Positions 52,848 to 61,598 of a DNA stretch of 64,000 nucleotides are shown here, one piece after another; within the stretch, counting starts at the first letter, position 1, and each line of letters opens with the position of its first letter. The translations under genes and the position numbers were made by a program. The DNA comes from CAZOKZ01 sp964580585 (GTDB taxonomy: Bacteria > Sumerlaeota > Sumerlaeia > SLMS01 > JAHLLQ01): contig CAZOKZ010000013.1 in NCBI GenBank assembly GCA_964580585.1, positions 8,151 through 72,150 of the forward strand, read 5' to 3'. Below the pieces are notes generated by a model. It was not told the origin of the DNA. It did no database searches and saw nothing but the letters and a program-made list of their open reading frames with translations.

Positions 52848-54167
52848 ATGAAAACCAAAAAAACCATTTCGACGCTTGTTGCGATTTTGATCAGCCTGGT
52901 GTTTTTGTGGCTCGCGTTCAAGAACATCGATTTTAAGCAGTTGATGGAAATGTTCAAAACCATCAATTGGTTTTGGACAATTCCGTTTTGCGTGGTGACG
53001 TGGATAACGTTTGTCTGGCGCGCGTTGAGGTGGGAAGTTTTTCTGAAACCGATTCGTACCGTGCCGATGCGCGAATGTTTTGGCCCGATGATGGTGGGGT
53101 TTGCGTTCAATTCGATTTTCCCGGCGCGCGCGGGGGAATTCGCCCGGCCGCTGGCGCTGACCAAGCAAACGAAGATTCCCTACACGAGCGGATTTTCCAC
53201 CGTGGTGCTCGAACGCGTGTGCGATATGCTGGCGTTGCTCGGGCTCTTTGCGTTGATGCCGTTGTTGATCGATTTCGAGGACGGTTTTTCGCGCCATTAC
53301 AGCACGGTAAAACACGTCGAGGGCAGCGATCTGGCGGTTTATTTGAAAGCGGCGACGATCGTGATGGCGCTGGGAATTTTAATCGTCGGGGCGGTCTGGT
53401 ATCTGCGCCAGCGTCAACGTATGGAAGACGCGCCGTACTTGAATGCGGAACGCACACGTAAATTAACCATCATTGCTGCAACGGTGTTGGCGTTACTGAC
53501 AGCGGCGGGGTATTTTTTGATTTATTCTCACGTTGATGTGGAAAAGACATACACGTTTGGCAAAGAATTCAACATCACGCCTTCGTTGTTGAACGAAATC
53601 ATGGGCAAGGTATCATTCTTTGTTTTGTTTTTGATCGCCGGATCGGTGGCGATGATTTCAAAACGCGTCCAGGACTTGTTCCTGAAGATTGTGCATTGGA
53701 TGCCGTTGATTCCCAGCGCCATTAAGCACAAAATCGATGCGTTGTTTCGTTCCTTCGCCGTGGGTTTCGTGGCATTGCGCGAACCGAAATTGCTGGTTCA
53801 AATTGTTTTCCATACGATTGGTATTTGGGTGGGAACGGCGGCGACGTTCTGGATCATGTCTCTTGGCGTGCCGGGGATCGAGATGTCGTTGCCGATTTCG
53901 ATCGTATATTTGGTCATCACATGTGTGGTGATTACGATTCCCGCGGCTCCGGGGTATTGGGGGTTGTATGAAATTGGTGGACTGATGGGATTGGTTATTT
54001 GCCAAGTCGTGCCAGACGACGCGTCGGGCTATGCGTTGGCCGTGGGATACACGTTGCTGGTTCACTTCATGCAATGGGCGCTGGTGACAGTGATCGGGCT
54101 TTATTACGCGGGCAAAATCCACGTGTCGGTGAGCGAATCCGAAGCGGCGAAGGAATTGGTGGAGTAA
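52848..54167 (+). CDS. UPF0104 / LPG synthase-TM family membrane protein
   Basis: The start is the ATG at 52848 (MKTKKTISTLVAILISLVFL) behind CGAAGG. The 439-residue protein has eight or nine membrane helices and the family landmarks: RALRWEVFLKPIR, FNSIFPARAGEFARPLAL and ITIPAAPGYWGLYEIGG. This family includes the flippase domain of MprF and AglD-like proteins and may move lipid-linked molecules. Position next to cdsA suggests a role in lipid metabolism or envelope lipid modification. It is followed by a short dispersed repeat. Confidence 0.9.
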   Translation: MKTKKTISTLVAILISLVFLWLAFKNIDFKQLMEMFKTINWFWTIPFCVVTWITFVWRALRWEVFLKPIRTVPMRECFGPMMVGFAFNSIFPARAGEFARPLALTKQTKIPYTSGFSTVVLERVCDMLALLGLFALMPLLIDFEDGFSRHYSTVKHVEGSDLAVYLKAATIVMALGILIVGAVWYLRQRQRMEDAPYLNAERTRKLTIIAATVLALLTAAGYFLIYSHVDVEKTYTFGKEFNITPSLLNEIMGKVSFFVLFLIAGSVAMISKRVQDLFLKIVHWMPLIPSAIKHKIDALFRSFAVGFVALREPKLLVQIVFHTIGIWVGTAATFWIMSLGVPGIEMSLPISIVYLVITCVVITIPAAPGYWGLYEIGGLMGLVICQVVPDDASGYALAVGYTLLVHFMQWALVTVIGLYYAGKIHVSVSESEAAKELVE

Positions 54168-54344
54168 AAGTTAGAAAAGGATGAAGACGGAAGGATGATG
54201 GATGACTCGTCCGCCGAAGCCTTTGGCGAAGATGGAAGTGGGGTTGACGCGTGTTCGACGTCTGCGGTTGGGTTTGCGCGTTCGTTGATAAACTTCTTTT
54301 GAATTATCCCGTTGGATTTTAAATAGCGAGAGAGAGACTGACCT

Positions 54345-54803
54345 ATGATTCACGACGTTAAAACCCGAAAACTTTCTGTGCACTGCGACGAGCGGGGGCG
54401 GTTGATGGAAATGCTGCGCCGCGACGACCCTGAAATGGACGTGACGTTCGGCCAGGTCTATATGACGACCGCTTACCCGGGTGTGACGAAAGCGTGGCAC
54501 TATCACAAACACCAGACCGATCACTTTGTTTGCGTGCGCGGCATGATGAAGGTCGTGCTCTACGACGCACGCGAGGATTCGCCGACCAAGGGCGAAATCA
54601 ATGTGTTCGTGATCGGCGAGCACAACCCGATGATCGTCGAAATTCCGGCGTTGGTGTACCATGGCTTCAAATGCGTGAGCGATTACGAGGCCACGGTGGT
54701 GAACATCACGACGAACACGTATGATTATAAAAACCCGGACGAGTACCGCGTGGACCCGCACAGCGGCGAAATCCCGTATGACTGGTCGCGCAAAGACGGG
54801 TGA
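54345..54803 (+). CDS. Cupin-fold dTDP-4-dehydrorhamnose 3,5-epimerase-like protein
   Basis: The 152-residue protein is a single cupin barrel: DERGRLMEMLRRDDPEMD, YMTTAYPGVTKAWHYHKHQT with two His residues, EIPALVYHGFKCVSDYEATV and NPDEYRVDP. The length is shorter than true RmlC (~180), and the His/Asp catalytic dyad is not fully clear. RmlC epimerises dTDP-4-keto-6-deoxyglucose in rhamnose synthesis. No rfbA/B/D gene is nearby, so it may act on another nucleotide sugar. Confidence 0.8.
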   Translation: MIHDVKTRKLSVHCDERGRLMEMLRRDDPEMDVTFGQVYMTTAYPGVTKAWHYHKHQTDHFVCVRGMMKVVLYDAREDSPTKGEINVFVIGEHNPMIVEIPALVYHGFKCVSDYEATVVNITTNTYDYKNPDEYRVDPHSGEIPYDWSRKDG

Positions 54804-55067
54804 GGGAAGAAAGGCGAAATTCGAAAGGATGAAGGATGAAATGGCCGGAGAGTATTGGCTGGTTGATCGTGATCGTGATAAAAAAATGGTCGCTTTTCCG
54901 GTGTGCAGATTCTTTCGCCTTCATCCTTTCTCCTTTCGCTTTAAATTCATCCCTCCGCCTTCATCCCTCATCCTTCTTCGCCTGCTCTTTTCCTTGCCCT
55001 AATGATTTGCACGGGCGTTTAATGACGGTGTGTTGACACCGTTTCCGGGAGCCGCGACGCCACCGTT
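54804..55067. repeat. Spacer with dispersed GGATGAAGGATGA-type repeats
   Basis: This spacer has gaaaggatgaaggatgaaat at its left and repeated tcatcctttc / tcatccctcatccttc at its right, in inverted orientation. The same short motif is at 8205-8225, 14863-14890, 14938-14970 and 54167-54205, always at gene ends. Confidence 0.5.
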
Positions 55068-56294
55068 ATGAGCCACCGTTTCGAGTCTTACCGTTTTCAG
55101 TTCGAGATGCTGATGGTCCTGGCCGAAGAAGGCCGCCAGGAAGAGTGCGACGAACTGTTCCACAAGCTGCTGCATCATAGCATCGAGGTGTTCGAGCCGT
55201 TGGTGGACTTTACCATCGAGCAGCCGAACCATCCGCGCATTGCGATTCTGCTCAAGCTGCTGGGCAAGATCGGCGATGTGCGTACGGCTCCGATTTTGCA
55301 GCGATTCCTGGAAATCGACGTGAAGGAACTGCGTGTGCAGGCGGCTATCGGGCTCGGGTGGTTGCGGGCGCGGGCGGGGCTGGAAATGCTCGACCAACTG
55401 GAGGGCAACGATCCCGAGGAAGAGGTGCGCAAGGAAGCGCGGATTGCGATCGAGGAGATTCTGCGCGATTTTCCGCTGTTGCGCCCGATGCTGAAGTATC
55501 ACGAACGGGTGGCGATCAAGCGCGAAACCATCAAGCCCGACAGTCAGACCGACATTGCACGCTCGACACCGGTCGGGGGCGAGGATCGCAAGCGATTGGT
55601 GGGGATGATGCCGCGGTTGCTGGCGATGAAACACCGTGCTGTGCCGCTTGGAATCGGGCCGGGTGGGGTGGTCAGCGTTGCGGTGCGCGCGGATCTGGAG
55701 GAAGACCCAACGGAACTGCTTCGGACGTTGCTGGGGCGCGAGGTACAGCTTCATGGGTGGCCATTGCCGAAAATTTACGAGCGTATTTTGACGTTTTACA
55801 AGTGGGGCGATGACGATTGGGTGCAGTTTGGCGAGTACATGACGGACCCGGCGCGCGAGGAAATCGCGTCGATTGTGCTGGGCAACATTGTGCCGAGCGA
55901 TCTGCCCCCTCCGTTGCCCGATTGCGTGGATTCGTCCGAGGCGGTCCAGTCGTTTCTGGCGATTTGCGCGCGCGGACAATATCAGTCGGCGATTCTGGAG
56001 TACGACGATTCGTCCAATCGGCTCGACATCACTCTCCAGGATCGCGAAGGCAAGTGCCAGTCGCTCGATTCGCCGGTTGGCGTGGCGGGCGCTCGATTCA
56101 TGAAGGCGTTGCGTATCTTAGGCAATTGTCGGGCGAACGATGCGGGTGAAGCGTCGGGGGACGTGCCGCTATTGGGCCTAATCGATCATGAACACCCGGT
56201 GCTCGAACGACCTTTTCGCGCAACGGTGCGGTGCGAAAACATGGGCGGAGTCGAGGTCATCGGGCTTGATTTCGTGGATTCGGATCAGAATTGA
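55068..56294 (+). CDS. HEAT-repeat protein fused to a GspE/PilB N-terminal-like module without ATPase
   Basis: The 408-residue protein has HEAT-like helical repeats at about 1-135. Residues about 172-245 show the MshEN/T2SSE_N pattern (LVGMMPRLLAMKHRAVPLGI, VVSVAVRADLEEDP, ERILTFY), which in secretion ATPases binds the platform or c-di-GMP. Residues about 285-405 follow the N-terminal subdomain of PilB/GspE: SSEAVQSFLAICARGQYQSA, DITLQDREG, ARFMKALRILGNCRAN, then RPFRATVRCENMGGVEVIGL. The P-loop ATPase that normally follows is missing and no such gene is nearby. It may be a regulator or scaffold of a secretion or pilus machine (inference). Confidence 0.7.
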   Translation: MSHRFESYRFQFEMLMVLAEEGRQEECDELFHKLLHHSIEVFEPLVDFTIEQPNHPRIAILLKLLGKIGDVRTAPILQRFLEIDVKELRVQAAIGLGWLRARAGLEMLDQLEGNDPEEEVRKEARIAIEEILRDFPLLRPMLKYHERVAIKRETIKPDSQTDIARSTPVGGEDRKRLVGMMPRLLAMKHRAVPLGIGPGGVVSVAVRADLEEDPTELLRTLLGREVQLHGWPLPKIYERILTFYKWGDDDWVQFGEYMTDPAREEIASIVLGNIVPSDLPPPLPDCVDSSEAVQSFLAICARGQYQSAILEYDDSSNRLDITLQDREGKCQSLDSPVGVAGARFMKALRILGNCRANDAGEASGDVPLLGLIDHEHPVLERPFRATVRCENMGGVEVIGLDFVDSDQN

Positions 56295-56307
56295 GTGAAT
56301 TCTGGTC

Positions 56308-56967
56308 TTACCACTCTACGGTCAGGTTTTCCCAAATCCACCCTTTGTCAGATAGGGTTCCTGCATAGTTATAGCATTCATTTGCCCCAGTTAAAAGATA
56401 GATAGCATCCTGGCCGGGAAACCGTTTTTTAATGTCAATCTGCGACGCGGCTTTCTTAATTCCTAGTGCGACAACTGCTTCCCAAAAAAACATTCCCTGT
56501 TCGGAAGGGGCTTCGTCCGCGAGCCGTTCGAATAATTCTCCGGTCAACTCATTGGCGCGGTGGTAGTCTTCGTCAGCAGCTTCCAGTAATGATTCGCTTT
56601 CTTCAAAGGTGGAAATATGCAGGATACCATTTTCACACGGAGCGTGTGCCATCATGAAATAAAATCCTTCCGGTGCATCACCGAGGGAAATGTGGATGGT
56701 ATTGAAATAATATCCTGCGATTTCATCCGGATCGATTGCCTCGACGATGGACAGCAACCATCCTGCAATGATGTCGATGGCGGGGATGATGGAGGATACA
56801 GTCTCCTTTTTTACCAATTGCCATAATTCTTTCGAATCCATTCCCCCATCGTCGTCTTCCAAGGGGAGCGCGGACCCCACTTGATGAATGCGTGCAATTA
56901 GCTTTTCCAGAGGTTCGTCGGAGGTAAGAATCTTAGAGGCGATGTCTTCCCATGTAACGTCTTCCAT
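56308..56967 (-). CDS. Acidic protein of unknown function
   Basis: The 219-residue protein is acidic and mixed alpha/beta (IIPAIDIIAGWLLSIVEAID, FYFMMAHAPCENGILHISTF). It has no recognisable family and no signal peptide. Its neighbours are a HEAT protein (convergent) and another orphan. Confidence 0.6.
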   Translation of the reverse strand: MEDVTWEDIASKILTSDEPLEKLIARIHQVGSALPLEDDDGGMDSKELWQLVKKETVSSIIPAIDIIAGWLLSIVEAIDPDEIAGYYFNTIHISLGDAPEGFYFMMAHAPCENGILHISTFEESESLLEAADEDYHRANELTGELFERLADEAPSEQGMFFWEAVVALGIKKAASQIDIKKRFPGQDAIYLLTGANECYNYAGTLSDKGWIWENLTVEW

Positions 56968-57084
56968 ACTTTAGTTCCTTTCAGAAGGATACAATTTATC
57001 ACTGTCCCGCGCTTTGAATCTTGCGGGGGCTTTCTTTTATACGTTCATTTGAAACATCGGCAACGGAATGCCGATGGGATTTTG

Positions 57085-57771
57085 CTAACCAAAACAAACC
57101 GATGTGATGAATTTACCCGAAAGCAATGCGGCGTGGTAGAGGTTCACGCAGAGTTCGGCGATGCGACGGTTTTGCAACCAAAGTGGATTTTTATCGGCGA
57201 ATTCTTGTTCGAGTTCGCGAAAGTAAATAAACGATTCGCCGTTGCAATCCATGGCGTAGTTCAAGCGGTCGAGCGGCAAGGAAAGGTACTTGGAAAGCGC
57301 GGTCATGTCGCGTAGCAATTGATGCGACGAGCCGATATCGATCTCGGTTTGGTAAATTTCCGACCGCATTTTGAATCCGGTGGTGAAATCCACCGGAACA
57401 AAGAGTCCGTCGTAGAGCGAGTGGTTGAGAAGGGGCGCAAAATTACCCGGGTGGTTTTGCAGGGGGGGAAGCTTTGCGGCCTCGGCGACGAAGTCGTAAA
57501 ACTTGGAAATTTCGCCAAAGGGGATTTGGCGGCTCCAGTACCCGTCGATCTGATGTGGGTAGCGCAAGGGTTCGCGGTAGGGGGGCAGGCCGCGCGCGCG
57601 CAGGGCGGCATAGACTTCTTTGTAGAATTCCGCCTCGTTGGGTCCGGCGGCGGTGGCGCGCAGATACCCCATGTCGCCTTCAGACGATTGCAGGCTGTCT
57701 TCGAGGTATTGTTCTTCGAGGACCTCGGAGTTTTCAGCGGCGAGGGGGAACAAGTAAATTGTCAAACCCAT
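57085..57771 (-). CDS. Protein of unknown function
   Basis: The 228-residue protein begins MGLTIYLFPLAAENSEVLEE and has Tyr/Pro-rich loops (GLPPYREPLRYPHQIDGYWS). It looks like a cytosolic protein; the end (RIAELCVNLYHAALLSGKFI) is helical. A DUF1877-like fold is only a guess. It is followed by no clear partner and lies 117 bp upstream of the previous orphan on the same strand. Confidence 0.6.
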   Translation of the reverse strand: MGLTIYLFPLAAENSEVLEEQYLEDSLQSSEGDMGYLRATAAGPNEAEFYKEVYAALRARGLPPYREPLRYPHQIDGYWSRQIPFGEISKFYDFVAEAAKLPPLQNHPGNFAPLLNHSLYDGLFVPVDFTTGFKMRSEIYQTEIDIGSSHQLLRDMTALSKYLSLPLDRLNYAMDCNGESFIYFRELEQEFADKNPLWLQNRRIAELCVNLYHAALLSGKFITSVCFG

Positions 57772-58230
57772 GAACTGTCCTCTCGTGACGACGGGGCAAA
57801 GAGTATCCTGGCGCGAAAGAAATTGTCCGGAATTTTATTTTTGAACGCGACGCAAAAAAGCACTTGGAATAAAAATGAGAGCGAAAAAATGAAGAAAAAA
57901 GCTTTTTTTTGCCCGATTTCCGCCCTTGCGTTACCGATTTCGGCTTTTTGATTACGGAATCCAACCGCCCGGAGTGGCTAACTTGTTTGTTTCCAGTCGT
58001 TTGCTCATAAAAAACTCATTAAAACCTTTTATAACATTGAATTTATTGAACTTCCATTTTTATATTGCCCAGCTACCGGTATGGGGAGTGGCGCGTTTCG
58101 ATTCGTTGGACGATGACTTTCCACAGTTAGAGACGCTTAAGTCGTAACGACCCGATAATTAATATAAAAATCTCTCCGTTCTCAAAAAAATATTGGTTAT
58201 CCGGTCATAAAATTTGGAGGCAGTAATAGA
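57772..58230. other. Promoter-bearing spacer before the GH13 gene
   Basis: These 459 bp separate divergent genes. The left part is A-rich with a palindromic AAAAAAGCTTTTTT near 57895-57909. The right end has the shared motif TAATATAAAAATCTC at 58160-58174 and the ribosome site TTTGGAGGCAG just before 58231. A 73-codon frame at 57926-58147 lacks a start signal and I do not call it a gene. Confidence 0.4.
58160..58174 (+). promoter_or_regulatory. Shared AT-rich 15-mer before the GH13 gene (copy 2)
   Basis: TAATATAAAAATCTC is identical to that at 30471-30485. It lies about 57 bp before the ATG and includes a TATAAA-like -10 box. Confidence 0.3.
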
Positions 58231-61086
58231 ATGAATCGCAGTTTCCGCATATCCCCTTTAGCCAGTGTGATCGCAGCCGGACTGATCGTTGCAGCAACGA
58301 GCGGTGTCCAGGCAGCAACTCTTTTCAGCGACAATTTCGATTCCGGGTCGATCTCTTCCCCTTGGTTGACCGGTGGAACCTACGATTGGCGCGTCATTAC
58401 CAGTACGGGTTATCGTTATGGTAGCTCGGGCTATGGCGTCCGCATGGACGACAGCACCAGTGGTGGATATTCGACTTCTCGTTTGGATCTTCCGATCGAT
58501 TTGTCGAACATTAATAACGCAGAACTGACGTTTATTTTCCGTAGCGTCGGTGATGAACTTCATGCCGAAGATGGGTTGTATCTTTCCACGAATGGTGGAT
58601 CGAGTTTTTCGAGAGTCACAAGCTGGAGCGTTCCTTCTTCCTCGTCTTCTTATGTGTTGCAAACGGTCGATCTTTCCGCAGCCGCCAGCAGCCTGGGGAC
58701 GACGCTCAACTCGTCAACCGTCATTCGTTGGCAACAGTATGACAACTACCCGATCGCATCGGACGGCTGGGTGATTGACAATGTGACCGTGACCGGTACA
58801 CCGGCTGCAACGAATCCGGTGCCGACGGCGCGAGGCGGCATGGGCCCGATCCCGTATGAAACGGGTACGGCGTTCCGCGTTTGGGCGCCGAATGCATCGA
58901 GCGTGGCGGTGGCCGGCGATTTCAACGGATGGTCAACGACGGCAAACCCGTTGGCTTCCGAAGGCAACGGTAACTGGTCAACGGATGTCGAAGGCGCTTA
59001 CATCAACGACAAATATAAGTACGTGATCGTCAACGGCGGGAATACGCTGTGGAAAGTCGATCCGCGCGCCCAGCACGTAACCAACTCGGTGGGTGAATCG
59101 GTAATTCCGGATACGTCGTTCGATTGGGGTGGTGGCACCTCGACATTGTTCAGCGACGATTTCGAAGCGACGACGATTAATCCAGCCTGGACGGTTTCGG
59201 GCAGCGGTACGTATCGTACGCAGCTTTCGACGAGCTACAAAGCTTCGGGTTCGCGCGGCTTGACGATGGACAGCACGACGAACGGTACCTATGCAACCAA
59301 CCAACTGACGCGCGTGGTCAATGCTGCGGGGTATTCGAACCTGACATTGAATTATACGATGCGCAATGTTGCCGATGAAATCCACACCAGCGACGGCGTT
59401 TACATTTCGAACAACGGTTCGTCCTGGACCAAAGTGGAATCGATTCCTTCCACGGGCGCGACGTATCATCCGTATTCGCTGGATTTGAGCACAGCGGCAT
59501 CGAACGCAGGCTTTACGCCGGGTTCGACGTTCTACATTCGCTTCCAACAATATGATAACTATGCGCTTTCCACCGATGGCATCGCGCTCGACGACATTTC
59601 GTTGACTGGTACTTCGTCGGGCGTGTCGTTCGCGATGCCTGCCTGGAACGAGTTGCTGATTTACGAAATGCATGTTGGCACGTTGAACGATTCGCCGGGT
59701 GGCAATCCTGGTAATTTCAACAGCGCCATCGCGCGTCTCGATCACGTTCGCGATTTGGGCTTCAACGCAGTCAAGGTCATGCCGATTTGCGAATTTGGCG
59801 GGGATTTTTCCTGGGGTTACAACCCGGCTCATCCGTTTGCAGTCGAATCGATCTACGGTGGCTTCCGCGAATACAAACGCTTTGTCAAAGAAGCGCATGC
59901 TCGCGGCATCGCCGTTATTCAGGACGTTGTGTACAATCACTTTGGCCCGAGCGATCTGGCCCTGTGGCAATTCGACGGATGGAGCCAGAATGGCAAGGGC
60001 GGCATTTATTTCTACCAGGATTGGCGTTCTTCGACTCCTTGGGGCGACACACGTCCGGATTATGGCCGTGGCGAAGTTCGCAGCTATCTGCGCGACAATG
60101 CGTTGATGTGGCTGAGCGAATACCAGGTTGACGGTTTGCGTTGGGATTCGACCGTGAACATCCGCACGCAAAACAATGGCGGTGGCGGCGATATTGGCGA
60201 CGGTTGGTCGCTGATGCAGTACATCAACAATGAAATCGATGCGGCGTATCCGTGGAAGATCTCGATTGCCGAAGATTTGCAGAACAATAACTACCTGACC
60301 AAGACAACAGGCGCGGGCGGCGCGGGCTTTGACTCGCAATGGGATTCGTTGTTCGTTCACACGATCCGCGACAATGTAATTGTGGGCGACGACGGTTCGC
60401 GCAATATGTATTCGGTGCGCGATGCGATTGCCAAAATCGACAATGGCAATGCTTTCTCACGCGTGATTTATACGGAATCGCATGACGAAGTGAACAACGG
60501 ACGTTCGCGCGTTCCGGAAGAAATCTGGCCGGGCAATGCGGGTAGCTGGTATTCGAAGAAACGTTCTACGTTGGGCGCAGCGGCTGTATTTACCTCTCCG
60601 GGCATCCCGATGATCTTCCAAGGTCAGGAAATTCTCGAAGACGGTTTCTGGTCTGACACCGACCCGATCGACTGGAGCAAGCTGACGACCTACGGCGGCA
60701 TCAACTCGATGTACAGCGATTTGGCAAAACTTCGCCGCAACTGGTATAACAATACGCGTGGTCTGAAGGGCCATGGCTGCAATGTGTTCCATGTCAACAA
60801 CACCAACAAGGTCGTTGCGTTCCACCGTTACGATCAAGGTGGTGCAGGTGACGACGTGATCGTGGTGTTGAACTTTGGCAACACGGGTTATTCGAGCTAC
60901 AACATCGGTATGCCGCGCGGCGGTACGTGGTATGTGCGCTTCAACGGCGACTGGAACGGTTACAGTTCGGACTTCAGCAACTGGAACGCTTACAACACGT
61001 CGGCGAACAGCGGCGCGAAGGACGGTATGGGTTACAATGCGAACATTGGCATCGGTCCATACACGGCGATTATACTGTCGCAATAA
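58231..61086 (+). CDS. Secreted GH13 alpha-glucan enzyme with CBM48 and duplicated jelly-roll domains
   Basis: The 951-residue protein has a signal peptide (cleavage near GVQAA). A first jelly-roll domain (29-194) is followed by a CBM48-like domain (198-300: FRVWAPNASSVAVAGDFNGW) and a second, related jelly-roll (305-463). The GH13 barrel (467-860) and a C-terminal beta domain complete it. Catalytic residues are D639 in DGLRWDSTVN, E681 in IAED and D752 in TESHDEVNN. CBM48 plus this catalytic set is typical of branching or debranching enzymes. An extracellular glucan-acting enzyme is firm; its exact bond specificity is not. Confidence 0.92.
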   Translation: MNRSFRISPLASVIAAGLIVAATSGVQAATLFSDNFDSGSISSPWLTGGTYDWRVITSTGYRYGSSGYGVRMDDSTSGGYSTSRLDLPIDLSNINNAELTFIFRSVGDELHAEDGLYLSTNGGSSFSRVTSWSVPSSSSSYVLQTVDLSAAASSLGTTLNSSTVIRWQQYDNYPIASDGWVIDNVTVTGTPAATNPVPTARGGMGPIPYETGTAFRVWAPNASSVAVAGDFNGWSTTANPLASEGNGNWSTDVEGAYINDKYKYVIVNGGNTLWKVDPRAQHVTNSVGESVIPDTSFDWGGGTSTLFSDDFEATTINPAWTVSGSGTYRTQLSTSYKASGSRGLTMDSTTNGTYATNQLTRVVNAAGYSNLTLNYTMRNVADEIHTSDGVYISNNGSSWTKVESIPSTGATYHPYSLDLSTAASNAGFTPGSTFYIRFQQYDNYALSTDGIALDDISLTGTSSGVSFAMPAWNELLIYEMHVGTLNDSPGGNPGNFNSAIARLDHVRDLGFNAVKVMPICEFGGDFSWGYNPAHPFAVESIYGGFREYKRFVKEAHARGIAVIQDVVYNHFGPSDLALWQFDGWSQNGKGGIYFYQDWRSSTPWGDTRPDYGRGEVRSYLRDNALMWLSEYQVDGLRWDSTVNIRTQNNGGGGDIGDGWSLMQYINNEIDAAYPWKISIAEDLQNNNYLTKTTGAGGAGFDSQWDSLFVHTIRDNVIVGDDGSRNMYSVRDAIAKIDNGNAFSRVIYTESHDEVNNGRSRVPEEIWPGNAGSWYSKKRSTLGAAAVFTSPGIPMIFQGQEILEDGFWSDTDPIDWSKLTTYGGINSMYSDLAKLRRNWYNNTRGLKGHGCNVFHVNNTNKVVAFHRYDQGGAGDDVIVVLNFGNTGYSSYNIGMPRGGTWYVRFNGDWNGYSSDFSNWNAYNTSANSGAKDGMGYNANIGIGPYTAIILSQ

Positions 61087-61117
61087 TCTGAGCTCTCCTG
61101 CAAGAGTGGTTAAATGG

Positions 61118-61150
61118 TTCCGGGCCAGAGATATGATCTCTGGCCCGGAA
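61118..61150 (+). terminator. Intrinsic terminator after the GH13 gene
   Basis: A perfect 15-bp stem, TTCCGGGCCAGAGAT / ATCTCTGGCCCGGAA, has a 3-nt loop and is followed by TTGTATTT. Confidence 0.8.
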
Positions 61151-61232
61151 TTGTATTTAAGAAAAACAGGATGAAAGCGAAGGTGGAGTGGAGCGGCGTT
61201 CAACGCTCTGATCAGGGTTTTGTCATGTTTGT

Positions 61233-61598
61233 TTAATTGGTTCCCAGCATCTTATTAATAATCGCCACGAGGTCTTTAGGTGTGTATGGTTTGAGGATGA
61301 AATCCGCGTCGTCTTGCTCGGTAAGATTTTCCTCGCTGTAGCCACTGCTCATGACGGCTTTCGCGTTGGAGTTGATTTCGCGAATGCGACGAAGAGTTTC
61401 AAGACCGTTGAAACCCGGCATGCTCATGTCGATCAGCAAGCCGTCGATTTGATCCACTTGCGAGCGGTATAATTCAACGCCTTGCGCGCCGTCTTCGGCC
61501 AGAAGAACATGGTGGCCTGCACGTTCAAGAATTTTTTGTGCGAGTCGACGAATTCCAGGTTCGTCGTCAATAACGAGAATAGTCTTTACTGTTGTCAT
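61233..61598 (-). other. Possible internal start giving a free receiver domain
   Basis: Inside the hybrid kinase gene an ATG at 61598 (MTTVKTILVIDDEPG) has a strong ribosome site, GGGGGG at 61604-61609, with good spacing. Translation would yield a 121-residue CheY-like protein identical to the kinase's C-terminal receiver. The site could also be chance. Confidence 0.35.

Noticed and set aside
57926..58147. 73-codon frame in the spacer before the GH13 gene
   Set aside because: No ribosome site and a low-complexity, AT-driven composition; the segment is better explained as promoter and leader.
58978..60360. Long minus-strand frame inside the GH13 gene
   Set aside because: It mirrors a strongly biased coding strand and has no recognisable domain.
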